Origin: JANOZM01 sp031429355
GTDB taxonomy: Bacteria; Pseudomonadota; Gammaproteobacteria; Burkholderiales; Burkholderiaceae_E
Length of the DNA: 64,000 nt
Direction: 5' to 3'
Assembly: GCA_031429355.1 (NCBI GenBank)
Contig: JANOZM010000012.1
Location: 1-64,000, forward strand
The notes beneath the pieces were generated by a model. That model saw only the letters and a list, made by a program, of their open reading frames with translations, was not told the origin of the DNA and did not search any database. The position numbers and the translations under genes were made by a program. Positions 36,368 to 44,666 of this stretch are shown here, in pieces. The first letter of the stretch is position 1. Every line of letters starts with the position of its first letter.

Positions 36368-36467
36368 ATCGTCAAAATAACCGCATGAAAAAGTTTCAAT
36401 TTTTTAAGTTTTATAACCCAAGGTATTACCCATCTACTAACTATATTTTTTAACCCGGAGACACAAC

Positions 36468-37466
36468 ATGAAACGCCAATTATTTAAAGCCACACTAGCC
36501 CTATCGATCGCCATGTTGTTTGGTGCTAGCTATGCGCAAGAAAAAACCATTAAATTTGCCACACAAAATCCTAAGGGCCATCCTATTGTTTTAGGTATGG
36601 AAAAATTTGCCGATATCGTCAATACAAAATCGGCCGGAAAAATCAAAGTTAATATTTTCCCAGGTGGCACTTTAGGAAGCGATCAAGCAAACGTTACGGC
36701 AGTTCAGGGCGGAACTTTAGAAATGGCATCGATGAACTCGGGCATCTTAGCTAGCCAAGCAAAAGAATTTGCGATTTTCGATTTTCCATTCATGTTTGCA
36801 AATACTAAAGAAGCCGACGCTGCGGTTGACGGTCCTTTCGGCAAGAACCTGCACGCTAAATTGGCAGAAAAGGGTATCGTTGGCTTGGCGTATTTTGAAT
36901 TAGGTTTTCGTACGATTTCAAACAGCAAGCGCCCAATTACCAAGGTAGAAGACATTGCAGGTTTAAAGCTACGCGTGATTCCTAATGCAATCAACGTTGA
37001 TTGGGTTAAAGCCTTAGATGCAAACCCAACGCCATTGGCATTTCCCGAATTGCGTTCGGCTCTTGAGCAAAAAGCGGTTGATGGACAAGAGAACCCAATT
37101 ACCGTTATTAATGCCAATAAGTTCTACGAAGTGCAGCCGTATTTAACAATTACTAATCACCAATACAACCCACAATCGGTCATGGTAAGCAAGAAATTTT
37201 GGGACACTTTAAACGAAGCGGAAAAGAAAATACTAAGCGACGCTGCACAAGAAGCGGCTAAGTTTCAACGTGCTGAAGCGCGCGGTCAAATTGCGTCGGC
37301 GTTAGACAACCTCAAGAAAAACGGTATGCAAGTTACCGAATTGTCACCAGCAGAATTAGCACGTTTGGCCGAAAAAATGCGTCCTGTAATTACTAAGCAT
37401 GCGCCGTCAGTTGGTGAAGCAACAGTTAATGAATTAGTTGCAGAGTTAGCCAAAGCGCGCAAGTAA
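36468..37466 (+). CDS. dctP: TRAP transporter solute-binding protein (DctP type)
   Basis: A 332-residue periplasmic protein. Signal peptide cleavage is likely after GASYAQ. The mature part starts KTIKFATQNPKGHPIVLGME and shows DctP landmarks: FDFPFMFANTKEA, DIAGLKLRVIPNAINVDW (Arg that clamps a carboxylate) and VDGQENPITVI. The start is ATG 36468 with CCGGAGA 8 bases upstream, a stronger site than its neighbours, in line with the high amounts needed of binding proteins. Cargo inferred from the operon: a shikimate-type carboxylate. Confidence 0.9.
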   Translation: MKRQLFKATLALSIAMLFGASYAQEKTIKFATQNPKGHPIVLGMEKFADIVNTKSAGKIKVNIFPGGTLGSDQANVTAVQGGTLEMASMNSGILASQAKEFAIFDFPFMFANTKEADAAVDGPFGKNLHAKLAEKGIVGLAYFELGFRTISNSKRPITKVEDIAGLKLRVIPNAINVDWVKALDANPTPLAFPELRSALEQKAVDGQENPITVINANKFYEVQPYLTITNHQYNPQSVMVSKKFWDTLNEAEKKILSDAAQEAAKFQRAEARGQIASALDNLKKNGMQVTELSPAELARLAEKMRPVITKHAPSVGEATVNELVAELAKARK

Positions 37467-37488
37467 AATCAATCAGTAAGACTAACAG

Positions 37489-37572
37489 CCCTCAAAATCA
37501 TTCTGCGGTTTTGGGGGACTGTCTATAGCAGTCGTTTCGCTAACGAAGCAATTTGAAATTCGCTTCGTTAGC
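37489..37572. other. Two hairpins behind the TRAP operon
   Basis: First hairpin: CCCTCAAAA (37489-37497) pairs with TTTTGGGGG (37509-37517) with one G.T pair. Second: GCTAACGAAGC (37539-37549) pairs perfectly with GCTTCGTTAGC (37562-37572), and the inner AATTT/AAATT extends it with one bulged C. Neither is followed by a T-run, so they are not typical terminators. They may slow decay of the operon mRNA or be a regulator site for the next gene at 37627. Confidence 0.6.
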
Positions 37573-37626
37573 TCAATCGAAACGGGTTAACCGAATCAAA
37601 GCCAAGGGTTCATTTATAATGAGGCC

Positions 37627-38202
37627 ATGTCTTCAGAAAATAATAACGAGTACCGCGTCTCGGTAGAGCTTAAGCGCTCCTTTGTTTTAATTAATCATGG
37701 CCCCACAGTCTTAGTGTCTGCCCATCATGCTGGCCGCAATAACGTCATGGCAGCCGCATGGAATATGCCGCTCGACTTTATGCCGCCCAAAATAGCAGTG
37801 GTCATTGATAAAGCAACTTACACCCGCGAGTTAGTCGAAAGCTCGGGCGAGTTAGTAATTAGTGTTCCTACGGTTCAACAAGTGGCTTTAACAAACGCGG
37901 TTGGCAACAATAGTGGGCACGATGTCGATAAGTCGACCGTTACGCAGTTTGCCTTTAGCCCAGCATCTAAAGTAGGTGCGCCATTAATTGACGGCTGCGT
38001 TGCATGGCTAGAGTGCAAAATACTGCCCGAACCCGAAATTGCCAAAAAGTATGATTTGTTTTTAGCGGAAATTGTTGCGGCTTGGGCAGACAAACGAGCT
38101 TGGATTAACAACCGCTGGGTATTTGATGCTCAACCCAATATGAGAACTATTCATCACATGGCTGGTGGGCAATATTTGACATCCGGCGAAGTTGTAAAGT
38201 AA
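37627..38202 (+). CDS. Flavin reductase-like FMN-binding protein
   Basis: A 191-residue split-barrel flavin protein. The FMN loop is visible in FVLINHGPTVLVSAHHAGRNNVMAAAW (here in part: GRNNVMAAAWNMPLDFMPPK). Members reduce flavins with NAD(P)H for monooxygenases or act as stand-alone flavoproteins. It follows the TRAP operon with its own 160-bp leader. The partner oxygenase is not visible in the window. The start at ATG 37627 is well placed. Confidence 0.82.
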   Translation: MSSENNNEYRVSVELKRSFVLINHGPTVLVSAHHAGRNNVMAAAWNMPLDFMPPKIAVVIDKATYTRELVESSGELVISVPTVQQVALTNAVGNNSGHDVDKSTVTQFAFSPASKVGAPLIDGCVAWLECKILPEPEIAKKYDLFLAEIVAAWADKRAWINNRWVFDAQPNMRTIHHMAGGQYLTSGEVVK

Positions 38203-38295
38203 GTACGCAATATATGCGATTGTTTTTTAAGTAAGTAGTTTGATTCACTAAAACGACCGTAGTCACCAAAATTTACCGAATTCGAAAGATTAAAT

Positions 38296-38961
38296 ATGAC
38301 AATGAAACTTTATTTTGCGCCCGGTGCTTGTTCTTTTGTTCCACATTGTTTACTAGAAATTCAATCGGAAATTACTGGTGTGTCTTACGAGCCGAGCATG
38401 ATTAAGCTGCATAAGGGCGAGCAAAAATCTCCCGACTATTTGGCCATTAATCCCCGTGGCCAAGTACCGGTGTTAGTGGACGGCACTACGGTTGTTACGC
38501 AAATCGTAGCGATTTGCAATTACATTCACGAGAAGTATCCAGCGGCTGCACTTTTGCCTAGTGAACCTGTAGCTAAAGCCAAAGTGCAATCGGTATTTGC
38601 TTGGATGAACAATACGGTTCATCCGGCATTTACACACTTCTTTATGCCTTCTAAATTTACTAGCGATGAGGCTGCCCAAACCGCTATTAAAACCCACGCT
38701 GCCAGCCAATACCGCGAATTGCTTGAAGAATTACAAGCTATGGTGGTTGATTTAAAAGACCAGCCTTGGTTTAGCGGACAGCAACTAGGGCCAGTGGATG
38801 CTTACGCATTAACATTATTACGATGGGGCGGTTTTTTAGGGGTAAATCCAGCGACATTGCCCGCGCTTTGGGCTCATGTTCAAAAAGTGGCGGCGCATCC
38901 GGCAGTTGCCAAAGTTATCGAACGTGAACGTTTGCAATTAAATATGTTTGCTGCAGCCTAA
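38296..38961 (+). CDS. Glutathione S-transferase family protein
   Basis: A 221-residue GST. The thioredoxin-like N-terminal domain has LYFAPGACSFVPHCLLE and the cis-Pro segment GQVPVLVDG followed by a helical C-terminal domain with WFSGQQLGPVDAYALTLLRWG (conserved N-capping/hydrophobic staple region). The ACS start resembles beta-class bacterial GSTs with a catalytic Cys. It may detoxify electrophiles or act in aromatic degradation. It is a single gene ended by the weak hairpin at 38996-39017. Confidence 0.86.
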   Translation: MTMKLYFAPGACSFVPHCLLEIQSEITGVSYEPSMIKLHKGEQKSPDYLAINPRGQVPVLVDGTTVVTQIVAICNYIHEKYPAAALLPSEPVAKAKVQSVFAWMNNTVHPAFTHFFMPSKFTSDEAAQTAIKTHAASQYRELLEELQAMVVDLKDQPWFSGQQLGPVDAYALTLLRWGGFLGVNPATLPALWAHVQKVAAHPAVAKVIERERLQLNMFAAA

Positions 38962-38995
38962 GCGGTTTTAAAAATAAATCGTGTACTATCCGTTG

Positions 38996-39017
38996 GTGGG
39001 TTTTACGCGGAACCCAC
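38996..39017 (+). terminator. Possible terminator after the GST gene
   Basis: A 7-bp stem GTGGGTT/AACCCAC with an 8-base loop, 34 bp after the GST stop codon. A run of seven T follows only 14 bases later, so the shape is imperfect and termination may be partial. Confidence 0.4.
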
Positions 39018-39127
39018 TGACGAGTAATCATTTTTTTCTTGATTTTTCGTCCTGACTTTTCGTCTCTTTTTTTTCATTATGACGTTTCGTCCAATCTGCA
39101 AAACTTTCCTTTTCTGAAAGCTTTCCT

Positions 39128-39982
39128 ATGGACACGTCAATTCCAAGATCAGTTTCTTCCGAAACAAAATCTCCTAAGTCGTTACTCTCTAGCTCCTTAA
39201 GCGGGCTCATTGGTTTGCCCTCGCGAATACAAATTTTAGATGTACGTAAAGCCGAAGATTTCGCCTTAAGCGATGGTCTAATTCCCGGGGCAATTCGTTG
39301 GGATTACGTTTCAAATCCGGCATTGCCGCTCGGTTTAAATACCAGAATCCCATTGGTCGCCTACTGCGTAAAAGGTGCTCATGTCGGGGTTACGGCAGCG
39401 GAACAATTGCTTGCCCTAGGATTTGATGCACGCTATCTCGAAGGGGGAATTCGTGATTGGGCGGCCGGCAACGCGACAACTGTAAAGAAGCGCCCCGACC
39501 TTGGTGTAACGGGAGAAAAAAGTAGTCGTTGGGTAACGCGCGCGCGCCCTAAAATTGATCGTCTTGCTTGCCCTTGGTTGGTCCGTCGATTTATTGATCC
39601 AAGTGCACAGTTTTTTTATGTACCAACGAACGAAGTGTTTAATTTTGCGGCGACTAACAATGCAATTGCCTACGATATCCCTGGCGCCCCGCTTGAGCAC
39701 AACGGCGAATTTTGTTCTTTTGATAGCTTTTTGCGTGCCTTTGAAATTCGTTCACCCGCATTAGATCTGTTGGCGACAATTGTTCGTGGTGCGGATACGG
39801 ATACTTTAGAGATTGCTCCACAAAGCGCCGGTTTACTTGCAATGTCCCTTGGGTTATCGCGTAATATTTCGGACGATCACCAAATGCTAGAGGCTGCAAT
39901 GCCGATGTACGATGCGTTGTATAGCTGGGCGCAAACGGTCGTAGAAAATAGTGTAGAAAAACACAATTGGAAGCCGGTATGA
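39128..39982 (+). CDS. Rhodanese-ChrB domain chromate resistance protein
   Basis: A 284-residue protein. Residues 30-110 form a rhodanese-like domain (ILDVRKAEDFALSDGLIPGA, LVAYCVKGAHVGV with active-site Cys). Residues 125-280 form the ChrB C-terminal domain (RWVTRARPKIDRLACPWLVR, RFIDPSAQFFYVP). ChrB senses chromate and regulates the chromate pump gene in chr operons. The usual ChrB N-terminal domain is replaced by rhodanese here. The first 27 residues are Ser-rich and look weakly conserved, but no better start exists. It overlaps chrA by four bases. Confidence 0.84.
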   Translation: MDTSIPRSVSSETKSPKSLLSSSLSGLIGLPSRIQILDVRKAEDFALSDGLIPGAIRWDYVSNPALPLGLNTRIPLVAYCVKGAHVGVTAAEQLLALGFDARYLEGGIRDWAAGNATTVKKRPDLGVTGEKSSRWVTRARPKIDRLACPWLVRRFIDPSAQFFYVPTNEVFNFAATNNAIAYDIPGAPLEHNGEFCSFDSFLRAFEIRSPALDLLATIVRGADTDTLEIAPQSAGLLAMSLGLSRNISDDHQMLEAAMPMYDALYSWAQTVVENSVEKHNWKPV

Positions 39983-41289
39983 GCGCAGTGCCAGCGCCGA
40001 CATTAGCCGAAGCAAGTAAATTTTGGTTCAAATTAGGGCTTGTCTCGTTTGGTGGCCCAGCAGGGCAAATCGCCATCATGCGGCAAGAGCTAGTAGAGCA
40101 ACGACGTTGGATAAGCGAACAACGTTTTTTGCACGCCTTAAATTACTGCATGTTGCTACCCGGTCCCGAGGCCCAACAATTAGCGACTTACATTGGGTGG
40201 TTAATGCATCGTACGGCTGGCGGTTTAATTGCTGGTGGCCTCTTTGTATTACCCGGTGCATTGCTGATGATGTTGTTAGCGTGGGGTTATTTAAATTACG
40301 GTACGACTTCCGTTGCGAGTGCGATTTTATGGGGAATTAAACCGGCGGTCGTGGCGTTGGTTTGTTTTGCGGTGTATCGCATTGCCAGCAAGACACTAAC
40401 GCACTGGGCTTGGTGGGGTGTTGCAGCGGCGGCCTTTGTTGCCGTAGCCGTACTGCAAGTTGGCTTTCCTTGGGTTGTCATTTTGGCAGCGATATTTGGC
40501 GCATTGATTGGTCGTGGTCGTCCCGATTTGATAGGTGGTGGTTCGCATGGGGCAAGTGCTAAAGATAAACATCAAGCTGCAGTTATAGACGACGATACGC
40601 CAACGCCTGCACACGCGGTTTTTTCGACACCACGCTCTGCACTGTTGCTACTGGGTTTTATTGCGCTAGGCGGGGCTACTTATGCGGTTTTACCCAATGC
40701 GGCTTTGCGCGAAATGGCTCAGTTTTTTACGCAAGCGGCCTTAGTTACCTTTGGTGGTGCCTATGCAGTGCTGCCTTATGTAACCCAAGCCGCGGTAGAA
40801 AAATATCAATGGCTTGGTCCAGCGCAAATGATGGATGGCTTAGCGTTAGGCGAGATGACGCCGGGCCCATTAATTTTAGTACTGACGTTTGTAGGCTACT
40901 TGGGCGGTGTAACTAAAGCCGTAGCTGATACTCCGCTTGTATCGGGACTGCTGGCTGCGTCTGTGGCTACGATCTTTACCTTTTTACCCAGCTTTGCGAT
41001 GATTTTTGCAGGAGCGCCCATTATTGAAAGTTCGCGTAAGTCTTTGAAGCTGCAAGCGCCATTGATGGGTATCACAGCAGCTGTCGTTGGCGTTATTGCT
41101 TCTTTAGCTTTGTTTTTTGCCAAGCATACGTTTTGGCCCAAAGGGTGGTCTGGTTTAACAGATTGGCTGTCAATAGTTTTGGCGATTGTTGCTTTAGTTG
41201 CATTGATTAAATTTAAACGCGGCACAATCGAGACTGTTGTAAGTTGTGCTGTGATTGGTTTGATCGTTAAGCAAATAATGAGTTTTTAA
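39979..41289 (+). CDS. chrA: Chromate transporter, long-chain type
   Basis: A 436-residue membrane protein from ATG 39979, which overlaps the upstream stop as ATGA. It shows two homologous CHR halves, each with a FGGP-type motif (GLVSFGGPAGQIAIM near residue 22 and AALVTFGGAYAVLPYV near 250) and PGP motifs (LLPGPEAQQLATYIG, MTPGPLILVLTFVG). It expels chromate, lowering its toxicity. An intervening loop of about 35 residues between halves is polar. With the ChrB-type gene it forms a two-gene chromate-resistance operon. Confidence 0.92.
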   Translation: MSAVPAPTLAEASKFWFKLGLVSFGGPAGQIAIMRQELVEQRRWISEQRFLHALNYCMLLPGPEAQQLATYIGWLMHRTAGGLIAGGLFVLPGALLMMLLAWGYLNYGTTSVASAILWGIKPAVVALVCFAVYRIASKTLTHWAWWGVAAAAFVAVAVLQVGFPWVVILAAIFGALIGRGRPDLIGGGSHGASAKDKHQAAVIDDDTPTPAHAVFSTPRSALLLLGFIALGGATYAVLPNAALREMAQFFTQAALVTFGGAYAVLPYVTQAAVEKYQWLGPAQMMDGLALGEMTPGPLILVLTFVGYLGGVTKAVADTPLVSGLLAASVATIFTFLPSFAMIFAGAPIIESSRKSLKLQAPLMGITAAVVGVIASLALFFAKHTFWPKGWSGLTDWLSIVLAIVALVALIKFKRGTIETVVSCAVIGLIVKQIMSF

Positions 41290-41302
41290 TCGAGGAGCTT
41301 TT

Positions 41303-41356
41303 ATGCCGCGCCAGTCGCGTGCGGCTGACGTATCGAGATACTCGCTTATAAACTAA
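41303..41356 (+). other. Short reading frame with good ribosome site after chrA
   Basis: A 17-codon frame (ATG 41303 to TAA 41356) begins 14 bp after the chrA stop, behind GAGGAG. It may be the truncated head of a third chr-operon gene, or chance. It overlaps the end of the opposite kup gene. Listed because the ribosome site is stronger than that of many real genes here; no function can be suggested. Confidence 0.2.
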
Positions 41357-43221
41357 ATATTTACCTTACTGCCTAGCTCTACAACCGCATTGCTTGGCAG
41401 GTTTAGAAAGTCGGCCGCCGAGCTAGCGTTGCGATGCATTTGTGCAAATAGTTTTTCGCGCCACGGCATCATGCCCGATCCTATGGTGGGAATGACCGTC
41501 TCGCGTGATAGAAAGTAACTGGTGGCCATCGGTTCAAATTCCCAGCCTTGAAAATCTAAAAGTGCCAGAGCTTTAGGAACATCAGGGTCGTTTTTGAATC
41601 CAAAGTTTAGTGTTATTTGGATACAACCATGTCCCAACGATAGCGTCTCGAAGCGTTTGTTCAAACCTACCCATGGCACTTCTAAACTTTGCACACAAAC
41701 AAACAAATTCTTTTCGTGAAGTACTTTGTTGTGCTTCAAATTGTGCAGTAAAGCGCTAGGCACTGTGCCAGTCTCGGAGGATAAAAATACTGCAGTGCCT
41801 TCAACACGAGTTGGCGGATTTATAAACACTGAATCGAGAAATTCTTTTAATGGAATTGAATCGTCAGCATGCGCTTTCGAGACTAATTTTCGCCCCTCTT
41901 TCCATGTCATCATGAAAGTGAACATGACGGCACCAATGACTAATGGGAACCATCCGCCGGCAAACAACTTGAGCATATTAGAACTTAAAAACGCGAAGTC
42001 GACTGCGAAAAATAGACTGGTAATTGCCACGCAAGGAATAAGCGGATATTTCCAAGCATAGCGAATTACAAAAAACGTCAGTATGGTGGTAATCAACATA
42101 TCAATACATACGGCTATGCCGTAGGCGGCGGCCAAATTACCGCTAGAGCGAAACATCACAACTGCAATTACAATGGCTAAAAACAAGCCCCAGTTAATAA
42201 AGCCAATATAAATTTGTCCGGTCTCAGTAACGCTAGTGTGCAGCACTTGCAAACGTGGCAAGTAGCCCAGCTGAATGACTTGTTTGGTAACACTAAACGC
42301 ACCAGAAATTAAGGCTTGAGAAGCCACCACGGCTGCAAGCGTCGCCAAAATAACCAATGGAAACTGTGCCCACGAAGGTGCCATCGAGAAAAACGGATTT
42401 TTAACAGCTGAAGGATCGCTTAACAGTAGCGCGCCTTGGCCTAAATAGTTAAGCACCAGCGAAGGCATCACCACGCTAAACCAAGCGATGCGAATAGGTC
42501 TTTTACCAAAGTGCCCGAGATCGGCATATAGTGCCTCGGCGCCCGTTACGCACAAAATAACAGCGCCTAATAATATAAAGGCCGTATGCGGCTGGCTAAC
42601 TATAAAATTAAACGCATAGGTAGGCGATAGCGCCCATAAAATTGTAGGGTTCTTAACAATTTGTATACAGCCTAAAACAGCCAGCACGATGAACCAGATC
42701 AGTGTGATGGGTCCAAAGAATTTACCGATCCCGCCAGTGCCGCGTTTTTGAACATAAAAGAGCACAAACAAAACAATCAGCGTTAGCGGTACAACCCATT
42801 GTTTGAAGGTTGGTGAAATAACTTCGAGGCCTTCCATCGCGCCCAGCACCGAAATGGCCGGGGTTATAACGCCATCGCCATAAAAAAGTGCTGTGCCAAA
42901 AATGCCGAGCACCAACAGAGTTCGCCTTAGCGCGGGCTTGTCTTTAACCGCGTTGGCTGCTAGCGCGAGCATTGCCACGAGGCCGCCTTCGCCGTTGTTA
43001 TCGGCGCGTAACACTAAGACGACATATTTGATGGACACGATGAACGTCATGGTCCATACAAAGAGGGACATGATTCCAAAAACGTTCTCGGTGGTAAACG
43101 GGACGTGGCCAGAGCCGAAGACCTCTTTTACAGCGTAAAGAACGCTGGTGCCAATGTCACCGTAGACGACGCCGATAGCGCCCAAAGTTAGGGCTGCTGT
43201 TGAGGACTTTGATGAGTTCAA
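41353..43221 (-). CDS. kup: Potassium transport protein Kup
   Basis: A 622-residue K+/H+ symporter. The N-terminal motif STAALTLGAIGVVYGDIGTS is the family hallmark (the usual SPLY is SVLY), followed by about 12 membrane segments (GVITPAISVLGAMEGLE, ALYADLGHFGKRPIRIAW). The C-terminal third is the soluble domain of Kup proteins. The start appears to be TTG 43221; no ATG fits the conserved N-terminus. It converges with chrA with only a few bases between, no terminator visible. Confidence 0.92.
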   Translation of the reverse strand: MNSSKSSTAALTLGAIGVVYGDIGTSVLYAVKEVFGSGHVPFTTENVFGIMSLFVWTMTFIVSIKYVVLVLRADNNGEGGLVAMLALAANAVKDKPALRRTLLVLGIFGTALFYGDGVITPAISVLGAMEGLEVISPTFKQWVVPLTLIVLFVLFYVQKRGTGGIGKFFGPITLIWFIVLAVLGCIQIVKNPTILWALSPTYAFNFIVSQPHTAFILLGAVILCVTGAEALYADLGHFGKRPIRIAWFSVVMPSLVLNYLGQGALLLSDPSAVKNPFFSMAPSWAQFPLVILATLAAVVASQALISGAFSVTKQVIQLGYLPRLQVLHTSVTETGQIYIGFINWGLFLAIVIAVVMFRSSGNLAAAYGIAVCIDMLITTILTFFVIRYAWKYPLIPCVAITSLFFAVDFAFLSSNMLKLFAGGWFPLVIGAVMFTFMMTWKEGRKLVSKAHADDSIPLKEFLDSVFINPPTRVEGTAVFLSSETGTVPSALLHNLKHNKVLHEKNLFVCVQSLEVPWVGLNKRFETLSLGHGCIQITLNFGFKNDPDVPKALALLDFQGWEFEPMATSYFLSRETVIPTIGSGMMPWREKLFAQMHRNASSAADFLNLPSNAVVELGSKVNI

Positions 43222-43329
43222 TGGTTTATCTTTGGTTTTATCGATGAACGAGTTCAGATCTTATCGCCCGAATTCTATCGCAGTGCAGCAAATAATAGTT
43301 CAATTCGAAATTATCTATTCAACGCATCC

Positions 43330-43629
43330 TTAATGAACCACAGTCATTTGCACAAAAGTTAGTACGCCAAGCCACAACGTAAGTCCAAACAATGCGACGC
43401 TGCTAATAATAAAAAGCAGCAGACTAATGATTGGTTTTTGCCCAGTTTGTTTGGCTAGCTCTAGCGTTTTGGCCGCCAAGCCGGTTCCCACAGGTAGCAA
43501 TAGCAAAAGGGTTAGTAAGCTGCCAACAAATAATTGTGAGGTGGGCCAACTAGATAGCCCAAACAGCAATTGCCAACCGCCTAGCGCGACCAAGGCTGCG
43601 ATGCCTATTGAAAAGAGTGTAAATTGCAT
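43330..43629 (-). CDS. Small membrane protein of unknown function
   Basis: About 100 residues from ATG 43629, 11 bp after the exporter stop codon. Three hydrophobic stretches (SIGIAALVALGGWQLLFGL, LFVGSLLTLLLLLPVGTGLA and SLLLFIISSVALFGLTLW) suggest a three- or four-pass inner-membrane protein. I see no known family motif. Close spacing with the EamA gene suggests one transcript. A longer frame start at 43683 would overlap the exporter gene and is less likely. Confidence 0.65.
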   Translation of the reverse strand: MQFTLFSIGIAALVALGGWQLLFGLSSWPTSQLFVGSLLTLLLLLPVGTGLAAKTLELAKQTGQKPIISLLLFIISSVALFGLTLWLGVLTFVQMTVVH

Positions 43630-43640
43630 ATTGTTTGTCG

Positions 43641-44585
43641 CTATTGCGCTTTGTTCACCATATAAATACCCACGCATACGCAAGCAACTGCGCCTAGTAA
43701 TTTCGGCGTAATAGGTTCGTTTAAAAACACCCCTGCAAAAAGCACAGCAAAGATTGGTGTGAGTAAAGTAAAGGCGTGGATGGTGGAGGCTTTGTTGGTT
43801 CGCATTAAGCTAAACCAAATGACAAACATTAACGAGGCGATGATAAAAATACCAAACGCCAAAACGCTGTACAACTGCGCGCTGTGTCGTGTGATGCCTT
43901 GCTCGTTCATGGCTAACGCGCCCAAAAAAAGCAGCGGGACCGAAACTGCGAGTTGATACAATAAGGTGCGTTCGGGTTGAATCGATTTTAGCTTGGTGGC
44001 TTTTATTACTAACGTGGTCGAGGCCCAAAAAAAAGCGGCTAGTAAGCAAAATATGTCGCCCACTAAACCGGGCGAAAAACCGTTGCTGCTTAGGCTGATA
44101 AATAAAGGATTGCCGGCCAGTGCTGTCGCAGTATTGCCCAAACTAAGGCGGTCGTACATTACTAAAAATACACCGGCAAAAGCGGCGGCTAGGCCAATTA
44201 TTTTATTGCGGTTAAGTTTGTCGTTATCGGTTAAAAAATGCGCGCCGATGGCTACAAAAAAAGGCGTGCTGTAAATCAGTAAAGTACCGCGGGCTGCACC
44301 AGCTAATGTAACGCCGGGGAACAGAAAAATAAACTCGAGCGAGAAAAATAACCCTGCTAATAAACCGGCGTTTAGCGTGTTATCAGCTTCGTACAGTTTT
44401 ATGCGTCTATAAACCATCCATGCGATAACGACCAAGGTTGCGCCAGCTGAACGAAACGCCGCGTGATAGAGGGGCGAAATTTGATCAGACACGCTTTTTA
44501 CGGCAACTTGCCCTAATGCCAGCATGGCGCAAGAAATTACCAGAATTAAAGCGGTGCTGGGTTTGACTGTGTTTTGTTCGGGCAC
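43641..44585 (-). CDS. EamA/DMT-superfamily transporter
   Basis: A 314-residue protein with ten hydrophobic segments in two EamA halves (AGLLAGLFFSLEFIFLFPGV, GDIFCLLAAFFWASTTLVI, LTPIFAVLFAGVFLNEPITP). Such carriers export amino acids, metabolites or drugs. The start is GTG 44585 with no clear ribosome site. It follows imuB by 81 bp in the same direction, where dnaE2 would often be in this cassette type. Confidence 0.85.
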   Translation of the reverse strand: MPEQNTVKPSTALILVISCAMLALGQVAVKSVSDQISPLYHAAFRSAGATLVVIAWMVYRRIKLYEADNTLNAGLLAGLFFSLEFIFLFPGVTLAGAARGTLLIYSTPFFVAIGAHFLTDNDKLNRNKIIGLAAAFAGVFLVMYDRLSLGNTATALAGNPLFISLSSNGFSPGLVGDIFCLLAAFFWASTTLVIKATKLKSIQPERTLLYQLAVSVPLLFLGALAMNEQGITRHSAQLYSVLAFGIFIIASLMFVIWFSLMRTNKASTIHAFTLLTPIFAVLFAGVFLNEPITPKLLGAVACVCVGIYMVNKAQ

Positions 44586-44666
44586 GGAGGTTTGTTAGGG
44601 TTACTGCAAAGTATTTTTGTGACTCTAGCACGTTGCACCGGTTTTTAACGTCTCGGCGCATTGCTG

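Noticed and set aside
39028..39210. Reverse 60-codon Lys/Glu-rich frame opposite the start of the rhodanese-ChrB gene
   Set aside because: It overlaps the forward gene's N-terminal Ser-rich codons, has no ribosome site and no family likeness; the charged composition mirrors the opposite strand.
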